This document shows, piece after piece, positions 37,097 through 50,151 of a stretch of DNA of 64,000 bases. Positions within the stretch are counted from its first letter, which is position 1. Every line of letters begins with the position of its first letter. The notes beneath the pieces are model-generated. The model saw nothing but the letters and a program-made list of their open reading frames with translations. It had not been told where the DNA came from and did not search any database. The position numbers were made by a program, and so were the translations under genes. The DNA comes from Abyssalbus ytuae (GTDB lineage Bacteria > Bacteroidota > Bacteroidia > Flavobacteriales > Flavobacteriaceae): NCBI RefSeq assembly GCF_022807975.1, contig NZ_CP094358.1:186001-250000 (forward strand), written 5' to 3'.

Positions 37097-37939
37097 ATGA
37101 AGGTTCTTCCGTTTAAAATCCCAAAACCCCAAAAAGAGGCCCTTGTTTACCAGGAAGATCACGAAATTGTCTTCTACGATAAACTTCATCAGCATGAAGA
37201 AATTCAGATAAGTTATATAGTAGAAGGCAGCGGTTCATTAATTGTAGGTGACAGCATTAATGAATATCAGCCACATGACATTCTTGTAATTGGTGAAAAT
37301 ATACCACATGTTTTCAGAAGTGATGCCCAGGCATATCCCCAATCAGTAATGTACACGTTGTTTTTTACCAAAAAGTCCTTTGGAAAGGAGTTTTTTAATC
37401 TAACCGACTTAACTGCAGTGCAAAAGTTTTTTGATAAGTCTGAATACGGAATGAAAATTAAAGCAGATGAAGAAAAGTTTAATCTTTTTAATAATCTGAA
37501 GCATCAGAACAAAATTGAAAGGATTGCATCTTTATTACTTCTTTTGAACGGACTCATTCATTCTGAAAAGCAACCACTGTCTTCTTTCGTTTACCAGAAA
37601 AAATATACCGAAGATGAAGGAAAACGCATGAATGATGTTTTTCAATATGCTATGGATAATTTTCAGGAGAATATTTCCCTGGATGACATTGCAAATATTG
37701 CCTTTATGAGTAAGAACGCTTTTTGCCGATATTTTAAGAAAAGAACCAATAAGACCTTCCTTCAGTTCTTAATTGAGATCAGGATAGAACATGCCTGTAA
37801 ATTGCTATACAAAGATCATGACTTATCTGTCTCTGTAATTTCTGAATTGTGCGGTTTTCAGAATATTGCCAATTTTAACCGGAAATTTAAAGTGTTAAAG
37901 GGGATAACTCCTTCCCAATACCGCCAGCAGGCAGATTAG
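37097..37939 (+). CDS. AraC family transcriptional regulator (cupin + HTH)
   Basis: I take the ATG at 37097, which gives the usual start MKVLPFKIPKPQKEAL; an in-frame ATG 45 bases upstream adds a poor prefix. The 280-residue protein has an N-terminal cupin-like sensor (YDKLHQHEEIQISYIVEGSG, YQPHDILVIGENIPHVF) and a C-terminal double HTH (NISLDDIANIAFMSKNAFCR, VISELCGFQNIANFNRKFK, GITPSQYRQ). It is divergent from the hydroxyproline operon and the only plus-strand gene in the island, so it most likely controls it, sensing hydroxyproline or a breakdown product. Confidence 0.9.
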   Translation: MKVLPFKIPKPQKEALVYQEDHEIVFYDKLHQHEEIQISYIVEGSGSLIVGDSINEYQPHDILVIGENIPHVFRSDAQAYPQSVMYTLFFTKKSFGKEFFNLTDLTAVQKFFDKSEYGMKIKADEEKFNLFNNLKHQNKIERIASLLLLLNGLIHSEKQPLSSFVYQKKYTEDEGKRMNDVFQYAMDNFQENISLDDIANIAFMSKNAFCRYFKKRTNKTFLQFLIEIRIEHACKLLYKDHDLSVSVISELCGFQNIANFNRKFKVLKGITPSQYRQQAD

Positions 37940-38073
37940 AGAATTATTATTATTCCCAAAGTTCATACCAGTAAATATTACATGCATCCGGCGGCAAAGC
38001 CAGGGTACTGATTATCCTTTAAGAATTTAACGAATGTTCCAAATGAGGAGAAAAAAGAATCCGCTTTTAAAAA

Positions 38074-41232
<3,159 letters not shown>

Positions 41233-41252
41233 TTAAGTTCTTCTATTTCTTC

Positions 41253-42929
41253 TTACATGTTTCTAACCAATTCTACGTCTACATAATACATATATTCTAT
41301 TCTCCAGGGTGTAAATAAATATTGGTTGGTATGCAGGAATTCTATACTCTGCCATTCAGCAGAAGGTATTATTCTGATTGTGCGTTCCTTTTCTTTTCCT
41401 TTTAATACCAACGGCAGGTTAAAACCGTCTATGCAATTGGTATATTTGTAAAACATTTTACCATGGGGAGCATCTATATATAATTGCAATTTCGGGATGC
41501 TGGTAGTGGTTAAATATTGTTCAAAAACTTTTGAATAATCATATCCTGCCTTTTCTGAAATGTATTGCTGAATTTCACTGCCATTTACCGTTTTATTATG
41601 AAAAGTCATATTCAAACCGGTTAATATACTTCTGAAAAGTTTATCATTATCAATACTGTGACGAATGCTGTGCAACATATTACCTCCTTTGGGATACATA
41701 TCACCACTACCCTGCGCATTCACCCCATAGGGTGGAATTATGGGCCTGTCATTGCGAATTCCTCCCCTTATTCCATAGTTATAATCGTTTGCTGCTTCTT
41801 CGCCATATATATAATCTATAAATAGAGTCTCACTGTAATTGGTAAAGCTTTCATGAATATACATATCGGCCAGGTCGTTGGTTGTGATATTGTTCCCGAA
41901 CCATTCATGTCCGCTTTCATGAATAATAATAAAGTCCCAGGTTAATCCCAGTCCTGTACCGGAGAGGTCACGACCCCGGTAACCGCCTGTATACCAGTTT
42001 CCGTAAGATACATTAGACTGATGCTCCATACCTGTGTGTTCTGTTTCTACAAGCTTATAACCATCTTCATAAAAAGGATAGGGCCCAAACCAGTATTCGA
42101 AAGCATTCAGCATATTATGAACTTCCGCAGGCATGTAACTTTTAGCCTTTTCAAGATTGTAATCTAACACCCAGTAATTCAGGTCAAGATTTCCTTTGAT
42201 TCCCTTATAAACTTCTGAGAATTGTTTATAATATCCTATATAAGGAATAATCGTGTAATTGCTTATGGGGTTGTTTACTCCCCATTTATAAGAGACGGAT
42301 CCGTCATTATGTTCTGTTTTGCTTAGCATACGGCCATTTGCCACTGCCATTAAATCTCCCGGAACACGCATGGTTAAGGAAGCCCCGTGGTCGGGTTCAT
42401 CACTCTGGTGGTCTTTATTAGGATACCATATGGAAGCACCCAGCCCCTGGCAGGTAACCGTCATCCACGGACGCCCTTTTTCGTCTTTGGTAAATGTCCA
42501 GCCACCATCCCACGGAGCACGGATGGCTTCATGCGGATGACCACTGAAATAGATTTTTACCTCATGTTCCGATTCTATTTTTTGCCGGGGTGTTTTTACA
42601 TGATACACATTACCTTCCCTGTTAAATTTTAAAGATTGCTTTTGGTCATATATAATACTATCAATCACAAGAGGTTGCTGAAGATCAATCTGCATAACAT
42701 CAGGGTGTTTTTTCCGTACCACTTTATAGGTAATGGTATTAAAGCCGGTGGTATACTTTTTCTCAAAATCGGGTGTAACCGAAATATCGTAGCGCATCAC
42801 ATCCCACCAGGCTCTTTCATCTGTAATACTTCCCCTAAGGGTATCGGCATGAGTGAATGGTTTTTCCTGTGCTTGAGCAGAGATTACAGCTAACAATATC
42901 AGATTAAGGGAAACGATTTTTTTTAACAT
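41253..42929 (-). CDS. M1 family metallopeptidase (aminopeptidase), exported
   Basis: The 558-residue protein has signal peptide MLKKIVSLNLILLAVISAQA, an N-terminal beta-saddle domain and the gluzincin domain with H337-E338-x-x-H341 in IIHESGHEWFGN and the third ligand Glu in IHESFTNYSE about 22 residues on. The exopeptidase motif appears as GMEHQSNVSY rather than GAMEN, as is common in this bacterial subgroup. Length is short for M1 because the C-terminal helical domain is missing. It probably releases N-terminal residues from peptides outside the cytoplasm. It is the outermost gene of the island. Confidence 0.92.
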   Translation of the reverse strand: MLKKIVSLNLILLAVISAQAQEKPFTHADTLRGSITDERAWWDVMRYDISVTPDFEKKYTTGFNTITYKVVRKKHPDVMQIDLQQPLVIDSIIYDQKQSLKFNREGNVYHVKTPRQKIESEHEVKIYFSGHPHEAIRAPWDGGWTFTKDEKGRPWMTVTCQGLGASIWYPNKDHQSDEPDHGASLTMRVPGDLMAVANGRMLSKTEHNDGSVSYKWGVNNPISNYTIIPYIGYYKQFSEVYKGIKGNLDLNYWVLDYNLEKAKSYMPAEVHNMLNAFEYWFGPYPFYEDGYKLVETEHTGMEHQSNVSYGNWYTGGYRGRDLSGTGLGLTWDFIIIHESGHEWFGNNITTNDLADMYIHESFTNYSETLFIDYIYGEEAANDYNYGIRGGIRNDRPIIPPYGVNAQGSGDMYPKGGNMLHSIRHSIDNDKLFRSILTGLNMTFHNKTVNGSEIQQYISEKAGYDYSKVFEQYLTTTSIPKLQLYIDAPHGKMFYKYTNCIDGFNLPLVLKGKEKERTIRIIPSAEWQSIEFLHTNQYLFTPWRIEYMYYVDVELVRNM

Positions 42930-42998
42930 AAGATCTTAAAAAAGTGTTTACCGTAAAGTTGTAAAATATTTGATCGATACGCAAGGAAATAAATATTT

Positions 42999-43130
42999 AT
43001 GGATAATATAGTATTAGTTAAGGCTAAAATAGACATGGAAACCGGCAGGGATAAATTTAACTACATTGAATCTGTAATCACACCGGCCGGGATATTTTCT
43101 ACAGGAAGATTTAAAATAAAGTTTATATGA
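42999..43130 (+). CDS. Possible short ORF or gene remnant (43 residues)
   Basis: An ATG-to-TGA frame encodes a 43-residue hydrophilic peptide beginning MDNIVLVKAKIDMETGRDKF. I do not recognise it. It lies between the M1 gene and repeat copy B in a 523-base gap and may be the remnant of a larger gene or chance. No promoter or neighbouring partner supports it. Confidence 0.2.
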   Translation: MDNIVLVKAKIDMETGRDKFNYIESVITPAGIFSTGRFKIKFI

Positions 43131-43187
43131 ATAATGTGGAAATTGGCTTTATAAAACGGTAACCCATAGGATACTCCTTTCTAATAT

Positions 43188-43330
43188 CCTGAAAGCATGC
43201 TTTGGAACACCTCGAAAGCATGCTTTGGAACACCTCGAAAGCATGCTTTGGAACACCCTGAAAGCATGCTTTGGAACACCCTGAAAGCATGCTTTGGAAC
43301 ACCCCGAAAGCATGCTTATCGAACACCTTG
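43188..43330 (+). repeat. Repeat element copy B: six 23-bp tandem units with 12-bp palindromes
   Basis: Units start at 43191, 43214, 43237, 43260, 43283 and 43306, an exact 23-base period; each contains AAAGCATGCTTT (the last ends AAAGCATGCTTA). Units are separated by no unique spacers, so this is a tandem array, not CRISPR. A degenerate seventh unit starts at 43329. Flanking sequence (CTCCTTT on the left; AATCAAATTGTTTATTCG and TGTATATAAATTTT on the right) is shared with copy A at 17033, in the same orientation. Confidence 0.92.
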
Positions 43331-43452
43331 ATATCATAATCAAATTGTTTATTCGTATAATGGAGGTATTGGAAGGACTGACCTGTATATAAATTTTGAT
43401 GTATTCTGTAGAGAACCTGTCTAATTAAAAAAACCGGGCTTTGTGATAATAA

Positions 43453-43932
43453 TTATACCTGTTTGTCTTGTACTATTAATTTTTTAATCAGCACTATTTG
43501 CCCTAAATGATAATAGCTATGTTCTATTACTCCTTCTATATTTCTTAAATATGTTCCGTATTTTTTGTCTGCAAAAACTTCTTCTAATTTTTCATCATCC
43601 ATAAGTGCTACCTGATCTGCAAACTTTCGCGCATTGTTAAACATGGTATTGCGTAAAGTGTCCCATTCTTCCTGCGAGTGAATTGCAGGCATCTCATAAC
43701 TGTATTTGTCACTGATTTCTAACTTTCCTTCCTCAAAAAAATTCAGAATCCCTGCCAGGTAATAATTTATATGATAGGTAAGAGTAGCAACAGAGTTTAA
43801 ATTATTTATTTTGGTAATAGCCGTTTCCCAATCTACAACACTCAATTCCTGCTTATAATTTGTATTGGCAATCCATACTCCGTTTAATAAAACTTCCCGG
43901 ATACGGTTTGCTAATTGTACCGATTTTTTCAT
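43453..43932 (-). CDS. DinB family protein
   Basis: The 159-residue four-helix protein fits the DinB/YfiT fold with its metal-binding His triad: one in ATLTYHINYY (about residue 54) and two in IEHSYYHLGQIV (about 136 and 141). DinB-like proteins include thiol transferases that use bacillithiol or mycothiol, but most, like this one, are uncharacterised. The gene is the first recognisable gene outside repeat copy B and is followed upstream by a membrane protein gene. Confidence 0.83.
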   Translation of the reverse strand: MKKSVQLANRIREVLLNGVWIANTNYKQELSVVDWETAITKINNLNSVATLTYHINYYLAGILNFFEEGKLEISDKYSYEMPAIHSQEEWDTLRNTMFNNARKFADQVALMDDEKLEEVFADKKYGTYLRNIEGVIEHSYYHLGQIVLIKKLIVQDKQV

Positions 43933-43961
43933 GATTTTAAAAACAGTTAAGTATTTTTTAG

Positions 43962-44648
43962 TCAGCTACTTTTTAAGTGGTTATACAGAGCCTTCATAGT
44001 GAGTGTTTGTACAGGGCTTTCAGGATTTGCACTAAAAACTTCAATATCATCCAGCTCCAGCATTAGCCCGGTAGAATTACTCACTAATTTTAAATCGGTT
44101 TTACTTCTTTCAACGGTTTGCAATTTTAAATCAAACCGCTTCTGCAAAGTAATTATATCTTGTACCGCTATTAGTTTAAACCCGGAAAACTCTAACAACC
44201 GGTTAATTCCTGATAACATCTTAAAGCCATAACCTCCTATTACCACAAATAAAATATTTATAAGAAAACCTGACATATTGAAGTTGCTGTCACTAAAAAA
44301 AGAGGCAAAAGCACTTACTAAATTAAAGATACCGGCAACAACTAATATTAATCCTAATATTACTGCTATAATATCTAATGTTATTGCATATTTTGTCCTG
44401 GTAATAATAATACCATCGTCATTCTTTTTAATTGTAAACCCAATATCTTCTAAAAACTTCAGGCTTTTTATTTCATCAGTTTCATAGTTTATTAATGAAA
44501 CCAAAGGCTCTACCTCTATTATTTTTCTTTTTTCCAATTCATTTTTAAGTTCTATTTTGGCGGTATAGGTAAGTTTAGGTGATTTTTCGAACAATTCTTC
44601 CAGATGGCTTTGCTCTGTATGCTGATAAAGGCTCATGGTTTTTGTCAT
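43962..44648 (-). CDS. Hypothetical membrane protein, two TM helices
   Basis: The 228-residue protein has a soluble N-terminus (about 1-85), two hydrophobic helices (YAITLDIIAVILGLILVVAGI and FLINILFVVIGGYGFKML) and a C-terminal soluble domain that includes GFKLIAVQDIITLQKRFDL. I do not recognise a family. It is 29 bases upstream of the DinB gene on the same strand and could be co-transcribed with it. Confidence 0.6.
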   Translation of the reverse strand: MTKTMSLYQHTEQSHLEELFEKSPKLTYTAKIELKNELEKRKIIEVEPLVSLINYETDEIKSLKFLEDIGFTIKKNDDGIIITRTKYAITLDIIAVILGLILVVAGIFNLVSAFASFFSDSNFNMSGFLINILFVVIGGYGFKMLSGINRLLEFSGFKLIAVQDIITLQKRFDLKLQTVERSKTDLKLVSNSTGLMLELDDIEVFSANPESPVQTLTMKALYNHLKSS

Positions 44649-44727
44649 TTTAGATGGTAAAAGTGTTTTTAAATATCTTCTTTACTAAGATACTCATTTA
44701 CTTTTCAGATTTAAAATTTGAATATAA

Positions 44728-45558
44728 TCAGTTTGCTTTTTTATATATGGCCGCTTCGAGCGTTAGTATATCTTTTTTCAAATGTATTAACAGGTTGTTC
44801 AGTTTTTGCCTGGTGGTTTCTCCCATTAAAATGTTCAGTCCTATTTTTGGCGGGTCGGACGTTTTAAGTTTATTCATAAGATTCTCAAAAAAAATGATGC
44901 CTTCCCGGGTTTGATCAGAAGAGGATACTTTTTGTAGTCCTACTTGTGTAAGCAGTGTTTGTATATTACCAGGGTGCGCCAGAAAACTTAAATCTTCAGT
45001 ATTGGCCCAAGGCATGGGATAGTTTATTTCTTTATTGTTATTTTTAAAAATATCATAATACAGAAAATAACCGTCGGGGTTAAGCACACGGCAAATTTCG
45101 GTATAAAATTTTGTTTTATCAGGTATGTTCATTTGTACATGCTGAGTCCACACAACATCAAAAGTACTGTTTTCAAAGGGCAGGTTTACAGCATTTCCCC
45201 TAATAAACCGTGTTTTGTTTTCGAGCCTGACAAGTTTTGAAAGCCCTTTGGCCGTTCTTATATATTCATTACTCAGGTCGAGGCCGGTTACATCACAATT
45301 AAATTCATCAGCAAGCATTCTGCAGGCTCCTCCAAGGCCACATCCCACATCTAAAACTTTAAGCCCTTTCAGGTTTATCATCTGTGCAAGTTCTCGCGAT
45401 ACTGCTGCCCCCCTTACATGAAATTCATCTACACCGGATATATCACTTCTTCTAACATTATTTATAGAAATGTTTTGGTCCTTCAGGCGATTGATAATAT
45501 CTTCCAACAATCCTTCTTTAAGGTAATGTCTTTCTATATTTTGGTCAAGATTCTCCAT
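44728..45558 (-). CDS. Class I SAM-dependent methyltransferase
   Basis: The 276-residue protein has a Rossmann methyltransferase fold with motif I VLDVGCGLGGAC (about residues 69-80), GLDLSNEYI, FDVVWTQHVQMNI and the post-motif LNPDGYFLYYDIF. The RxxDISGVDEFHVRG start resembles small-molecule N- or C-methyltransferases of the sarcosine/ubiquinone type. The substrate is unknown and its neighbours do not suggest one. Confidence 0.82.
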   Translation of the reverse strand: MENLDQNIERHYLKEGLLEDIINRLKDQNISINNVRRSDISGVDEFHVRGAAVSRELAQMINLKGLKVLDVGCGLGGACRMLADEFNCDVTGLDLSNEYIRTAKGLSKLVRLENKTRFIRGNAVNLPFENSTFDVVWTQHVQMNIPDKTKFYTEICRVLNPDGYFLYYDIFKNNNKEINYPMPWANTEDLSFLAHPGNIQTLLTQVGLQKVSSSDQTREGIIFFENLMNKLKTSDPPKIGLNILMGETTRQKLNNLLIHLKKDILTLEAAIYKKAN

Positions 45559-45793
45559 TTTTCTTATGTTGATTAAACATTTTTAGATTGTGTTACCTCT
45601 ATGTTTCACAAAAAAACTCTTATTTAATACAGAAAATGTTAACCGTTCAGGTTAAATGGTTTTTTATATAAGGAGAAGGGATACCTGAAATAATATATAA
45701 TCTTTATGCCGGTAAAAAATATATTTTATTTTAAGCGCATGCCTAATATAGTAAATTATAAGATATTTTATTTAATTATTCTATTTGAAGAAG

Positions 45794-46252
45794 TTATTTT
45801 ACCACAGTTGCTTCCAATTCTACTTTCAGGGTTTCAAAAAGACTTTTTACCTCCAGTAAAGTACTTGCTTGTTTTATTTTATGCCTGCTGATCCATTCCT
45901 GTAGTATATTAAAGCAGGTAAAAAGTTCTTCTGATGAAGTGGTATAAATATTTAACCGCACAATATTTTTACACTCATATCCTGCCTGCGTTATTACTTT
46001 TTCCAGGTTAGCAATTGCTTCAGTTAACTGGGTTTTCATATTGGCAGTGCTGGACTCTCCCCGGGCATTTATTGCTGTTTGCCCCGACACATATAAGGTG
46101 CTTTCGGAATGTTTTACTTCTACAGCCTGAACATAGTTACGATCGTCCTGCCATTTCCATGGGTTAATTATTTTTTTTTCCATTTGATTGTTGTTTTGTG
46201 CATAAGTACAGATAGTTATTATTAAAGTTAAAACTATGACTGTTCGTTTCAT
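45794..46252 (-). CDS. RidA family protein with signal peptide
   Basis: The 152-residue protein has an N-terminal signal sequence (MKRTVIVLTLIITICTYAQ) in front of a RidA/YjgF domain (about 30-150): INPWKWQDDRNYVQAVEV, LYVSGQTAINARGE, NLEKVITQAGYECKNIVRLNIYTTS. Cytoplasmic RidA removes reactive enamines; the Arg in IVRLNIY matches the conserved active-site arginine. An exported version is less usual and its role is unknown. A Crp-family regulator follows on the same strand upstream. Confidence 0.82.
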   Translation of the reverse strand: MKRTVIVLTLIITICTYAQNNNQMEKKIINPWKWQDDRNYVQAVEVKHSESTLYVSGQTAINARGESSTANMKTQLTEAIANLEKVITQAGYECKNIVRLNIYTTSSEELFTCFNILQEWISRHKIKQASTLLEVKSLFETLKVELEATVVK

Positions 46253-46388
46253 ATGCTTGTTATTTTTAATTGACGGAACAAATCTAAATAGTAAGAAAAT
46301 TACCGGGGTGTGACATTTATCACTATTTTGAGAAAGAGGATATTAATCATCTTCTTTGATATCCGTTCTTATCAAATAGTCCTGTTAT

Positions 46389-46952
46389 TTAACAAGATAA
46401 TCTGCTTAGTGTTTCTCTGGAAACTCCCAGGTATGAAGCGAGCTGGGTTTTGGACACTCTTTGAAGAAGGGATGGGTTTTGAGCTATGAGTTGTTCATAA
46501 CGTTCTTTGGCACTGGTGGTAAGTAATGATAGTATTCGCTGTTGAGCCCCGATAAAACCCATATGAGATTTGTGAAGAATGAATTTTTCCATTTTTGGCA
46601 TGCTGTTGCATAAATTCCAATAATCTTCGTACGAAAGTGAAAAAACAGTAGTGGTTTCAATACATTTTAATGACATTGTAGCCCTGGTTTTCATTAAAAA
46701 AGCATAAAAATCACTTTCCCACCAGTCTTCCATTGCAAAAGATACAATATGTTCGGAGCCTGCCCTATCGGTAAAAATCAATTTAAGAAGACCTGAAACC
46801 ACATAATAGACATATTTTACCTTTTCTTCTTTTTCAAAAAGAAACTCTCCTCTTTTAAAAGTATGAAGTATAAAATGAGACAGTACAGTATCAAATTCTT
46901 CATCTGTTAAAGGCACTATTTTTTCTATGTGATTTCTTAATTTTTGCTTCAT
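46389..46952 (-). CDS. Crp/Fnr family transcriptional regulator
   Basis: The 187-residue protein has a cyclic-nucleotide-binding-like beta-roll (FLFEKEEKVKYVYYVVSGLLK, SFAMEDWWESDFYAF) and a long dimer helix. The C-terminal part, SKTQLASYLGVSRETLSRL, is an HTH that ends at once after the recognition helix with a normal stop. This is the common Bacteroidota short form, which lacks the cNMP-phosphate residues of Crp. Effector unknown. Its neighbour downstream is the exported RidA protein. Confidence 0.85.
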   Translation of the reverse strand: MKQKLRNHIEKIVPLTDEEFDTVLSHFILHTFKRGEFLFEKEEKVKYVYYVVSGLLKLIFTDRAGSEHIVSFAMEDWWESDFYAFLMKTRATMSLKCIETTTVFSLSYEDYWNLCNSMPKMEKFILHKSHMGFIGAQQRILSLLTTSAKERYEQLIAQNPSLLQRVSKTQLASYLGVSRETLSRLSC

Positions 46953-47009
46953 AGTGCGCAGACAAAAGGAAAAATATATTGGGTAACAGATGATGCTAAA
47001 ATACCAAAC

Positions 47010-47963
47010 TTACAGGGTTTGTAAAAAAGCCAGAACGTTTGTTTCTATTCTTTTATGAATTTCAGAAACATCAGCTTTTATAAATTTTTCTCCCATAATG
47101 TTTTCATACAATTCTATATATCTCTCAGAAATAGTTTGTATATATTCATCGCTCATAAAGGGTACCTGTTGTCCTTCTTTTCCCTGAAAACCGTTTTCTA
47201 TGAGCCACCGACGTACAAACTCTTTTGATAATTGTTTTTGAGGTTCTCCCCTGTCCTGCCTCTGCTGATAACCATTTGCATAAAAGTAACGGGAAGAATC
47301 AGGAGTATGAATTTCATCAATAAGTACAATTTTACCGTCTTTTGTTTTACCAAATTCATATTTGGTATCTACTAGTATTAAACCTCGTTGTGCAGCTATT
47401 TGTGTTCCTCTTTCAAATAAGGCTTTTGTATATTGTTCGAGTAACATATAATCTTCTTCTTTTACAATACCTTTTGCCAGGATATCGTCGCGCGATATAT
47501 CTTCGTCATGATCACCTTTTTCTGCTTTTGTGGCGGGTGTGATTATTGGCTCGGGAAATTTATCATTTTCTTTCATTCCGTCCGGCATAGGTACTCCGCA
47601 CAGCATTCTTTTTCCTGCACTGTACTCCCTGGCTGCATGTCCGGAAAGATAGCCACGTATTACCATTTCCACCTTAAAGGGTTCGCATACATAACCTACC
47701 GCCACATTGGGATCGGGTGTAGCTAATAACCAGTTAGGCACTATATCTTTGGTCTGTTCCATAAACCGGGTAGCTATCTGGTTAAGTATTTGTCCTTTGT
47801 AAGGTATTCCTTTAGGCATCACCACATCAAAAGCCGAAAGCCTGTCGGTAGCTATCATTACCAGAAGCTGATCGTTTATATTATAGACTTCCCTGACTTT
47901 TCCTTTATAAACACTTTTTTGTCCCGGAAAATTATAATGGGTAGAAGTAATTGTATTACTCAT
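47010..47963 (-). CDS. purC: Phosphoribosylaminoimidazolesuccinocarboxamide synthase
   Basis: The 317-residue SAICAR synthetase joins CAIR and aspartate in purine synthesis. Visible marks: [47 protein letters not shown], the ATP-site EADHDE-like [21 protein letters not shown] and [12 protein letters not shown]. The length is that of the long (plant/Bacteroidota) type rather than the 237-residue E. coli form. It begins 17 bases downstream of the phoH-like gene, so they are likely one unit. Confidence 0.95.
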   Translation of the reverse strand: MSNTITSTHYNFPGQKSVYKGKVREVYNINDQLLVMIATDRLSAFDVVMPKGIPYKGQILNQIATRFMEQTKDIVPNWLLATPDPNVAVGYVCEPFKVEMVIRGYLSGHAAREYSAGKRMLCGVPMPDGMKENDKFPEPIITPATKAEKGDHDEDISRDDILAKGIVKEEDYMLLEQYTKALFERGTQIAAQRGLILVDTKYEFGKTKDGKIVLIDEIHTPDSSRYFYANGYQQRQDRGEPQKQLSKEFVRRWLIENGFQGKEGQQVPFMSDEYIQTISERYIELYENIMGEKFIKADVSEIHKRIETNVLAFLQTL

Positions 47964-47980
47964 TGGTAGTTGGCTGTTTT

Positions 47981-48937
47981 TTATGTATTAGTATGTTCAA
48001 TTTCTTTATAAGCGGCTATAATATCTTTTACAAGCCTGTGTCTTATTACATCTTTATCATCAAGATATACAACTCCTATTCCTTCTACATCCTTTAGTAC
48101 CAAAAGGGCTTCCTTTAAACCGGAAATAACTCTTCTTGGCAAATCGATCTGACCCGGATCTCCTGTAACTAAAAACTTGGCATTACGCCCCATACGTGTT
48201 AAAAACATTTTCATTTGGGCATGGGTGGTGTTTTGGCCTTCATCCAATATGACAAAAGCATTATCTAAAGTCCTTCCCCGCATAAATGCCATAGGGGCTA
48301 TTTGGATAATACCTGTTTCAATATAGTTTTCCAATTTTTCAGGAGGAATCATATCCCTTAATGCGTCATATAATGGCTGCATGTACGGATCGAGTTTTTC
48401 TTTAAGGTCGCCTGGTAAAAAGCCAAGGTTTTCACCTGCCTCTACTGCAGGGCGTGTGAGAATTATTTTTCTTACCTGTTTTTGTTTTAAAGCTTTAACG
48501 GCAAGGGCTACCCCGGTATAAGTTTTTCCTGTCCCCGCGGGGCCTATGGCAAATACCATATCATTTTTTTTCATTGATTCAACCAGTTTACGCTGGTTTA
48601 CTGTTTGGGCTTTAATGGGACGTCCGCTTACGCCATGAACCAATATTTCGTCGCTCCCATTACCTGAGTCGTAATGACTGTCAGTGTCTCCGGAGAGTAT
48701 TCGTTCTATGGTATTCTCATCTAACTTATTGTATTTGCCAAAATAGGTAACCAGCATATCAAAACGGGTTTCGAACTCTTCAAGAAGTTCTTCGTCTCCA
48801 TATGCGGTAATTTTATTTCCTCTGGCTACAATTTTAAGTTTGGGATAATACTTTTTTAGAAGTTCAATGTTAACATTTCCTGCTCCAAAAAATTCTTTCG
48901 GACTGATTTCGGTAAGTTCAATTGCTATTTCGTTCAA
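47981..48937 (-). CDS. PhoH family P-loop ATPase/helicase-like protein
   Basis: The 318-residue protein has the PhoH core: [20 protein letters not shown] leading into Walker [16 protein letters not shown], then [20 protein letters not shown], Walker [22 protein letters not shown] and [14 protein letters not shown]-like N-terminal part precedes it. PhoH-family ATPases are linked to RNA metabolism and ribosome maturation alongside YbeY. It is the first gene of a phoH-purC unit and divergent from the SAM hydrolase gene. Confidence 0.93.
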   Translation of the reverse strand: MNEIAIELTEISPKEFFGAGNVNIELLKKYYPKLKIVARGNKITAYGDEELLEEFETRFDMLVTYFGKYNKLDENTIERILSGDTDSHYDSGNGSDEILVHGVSGRPIKAQTVNQRKLVESMKKNDMVFAIGPAGTGKTYTGVALAVKALKQKQVRKIILTRPAVEAGENLGFLPGDLKEKLDPYMQPLYDALRDMIPPEKLENYIETGIIQIAPMAFMRGRTLDNAFVILDEGQNTTHAQMKMFLTRMGRNAKFLVTGDPGQIDLPRRVISGLKEALLVLKDVEGIGVVYLDDKDVIRHRLVKDIIAAYKEIEHTNT

Positions 48938-49124
48938 AAGCTATACATGTTAAAATTAATTTTCAGTAAAAAACCTTTAAAAAGTGACATCACAACATAG
49001 TTTATCAGGTACTTTTTTAGTAGGTTTGTGCTAAAATGTATTGCGAATAGACTACATTTTTCCATATCAGCAAACATAAACAAATTTAGCTTTCTAAAAT
49101 TAAAAAAATATCAACATTTAATCA

Positions 49125-49955
49125 ATGGCAATTATAACTTTAACTACTGATTTTGGTGAAAAAGATCACTTTGCAGGGGCCATTAAGGGAGCTATTTATA
49201 AAGAAATTGAGAATGTTGTGGTTGTTGATATTTCACATACCGTAGATCCTTTCAATATTCAGGAAGCTGCTTATATAATTCAAAATGCATACAAAAGCTT
49301 CCCTGATGGCAGTATTCATATTATAGGCGTAGATTCTGAACTTACTCCTGAAAACAAGCATATTGCCGTATTTTTAAACAATCATTATTTTATTTGTGCC
49401 GATAACGGTATAGTTTCTATCCTGGCAACTGAGTTTAATCCGGAAAAAATAGTTGAAATAAATATTCATGACCGGGTAGAAAGTATTTTTCCGGCGTTAG
49501 ATATTTTTGCAAAAGTCGCGGCACATATAGCACGTGGCGGTACTTTGGAAGTTATAGGTAAACTTATAAAAGGTATTAAACCTGTAAAAGAACTGGCTCC
49601 GCTTATTAATAATGAACAAAACCAAATAAGCGGTTCTGTAATTTATATAGACAATTACGGGAATGTAATTACCAATATTACCCGAAAATTATTTGATACG
49701 GTAAGAAAAGGAAGGGATTTTGAACTTTATGCCCGGAATCACCAATTTACGGTTATACACAATAAATACAGTGATGCTATCAATTTTAATATTGAAAAAT
49801 CCAGAAGGGAAGATGACGGTAAAAAACTGGCTGTATTTAATTCGGGAGGTTTTATAGAAATTGCCGTTTACCGCAGTAATCTTAATACGGTTGGGGGTGC
49901 TTCAACTCTTTTAGGTTTAAGGTACCGGGATACGGTTACCATTAAATTTCTATAG
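49125..49955 (+). CDS. SAM hydroxide adenosyltransferase (SAM hydrolase, DUF62)
   Basis: The 276-residue protein begins ITLTTDFGEKDHFAGAIKGA, the signature of the fluorinase/DUF62 family, followed by VVDISHTVDPFNIQEAAYII and VYIDNYGNVITNIT. Bacterial members without the halogenation loop hydrolyse S-adenosylmethionine to adenosine and methionine. It is upstream of the gldF-gldG gene but that gene has its own promoter. Confidence 0.93.
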   Translation: MAIITLTTDFGEKDHFAGAIKGAIYKEIENVVVVDISHTVDPFNIQEAAYIIQNAYKSFPDGSIHIIGVDSELTPENKHIAVFLNNHYFICADNGIVSILATEFNPEKIVEINIHDRVESIFPALDIFAKVAAHIARGGTLEVIGKLIKGIKPVKELAPLINNEQNQISGSVIYIDNYGNVITNITRKLFDTVRKGRDFELYARNHQFTVIHNKYSDAINFNIEKSRREDDGKKLAVFNSGGFIEIAVYRSNLNTVGGASTLLGLRYRDTVTIKFL

Positions 49956-50105
49956 TCTCCACAGTTGATAACTTTTAATAATGGAATCTCAAAAAAATTT
50001 CAGTATGGTAAAAATTGTACTCCTAATTGTAGCTCATCAGATGTATACCCAGGTATTTTCATTCCTTATATTTATATACCTTTTATTATCCTCGAAGGTT
50101 TAAAG

Positions 50106-50135
50106 TTGAATTATATAAAACTTTATTTAAATTTG
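50106..50135 (+). promoter_or_regulatory. Promoter of gldF-gldG
   Basis: TTG (50106-50108), 19-base spacer and TAAATTTG (50128-50135), 16 bases before the ATG at 50152. It fits the Bacteroidota consensus exactly. Confidence 0.7.
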
Positions 50136-50151
50136 TTCGTTTTATCTTCTA

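Noticed and set aside
43123-43326. 67-residue minus-strand ORF across repeat copy B
   Set aside because: A 23-base period is not a multiple of three, so the unit is read in all three frames; an absence of stops in such a repeat is not evidence of coding.
43188-43330. CRISPR array
   Set aside because: Units are contiguous with no variable spacers of 25-40 bases, and no cas gene is present in the window.
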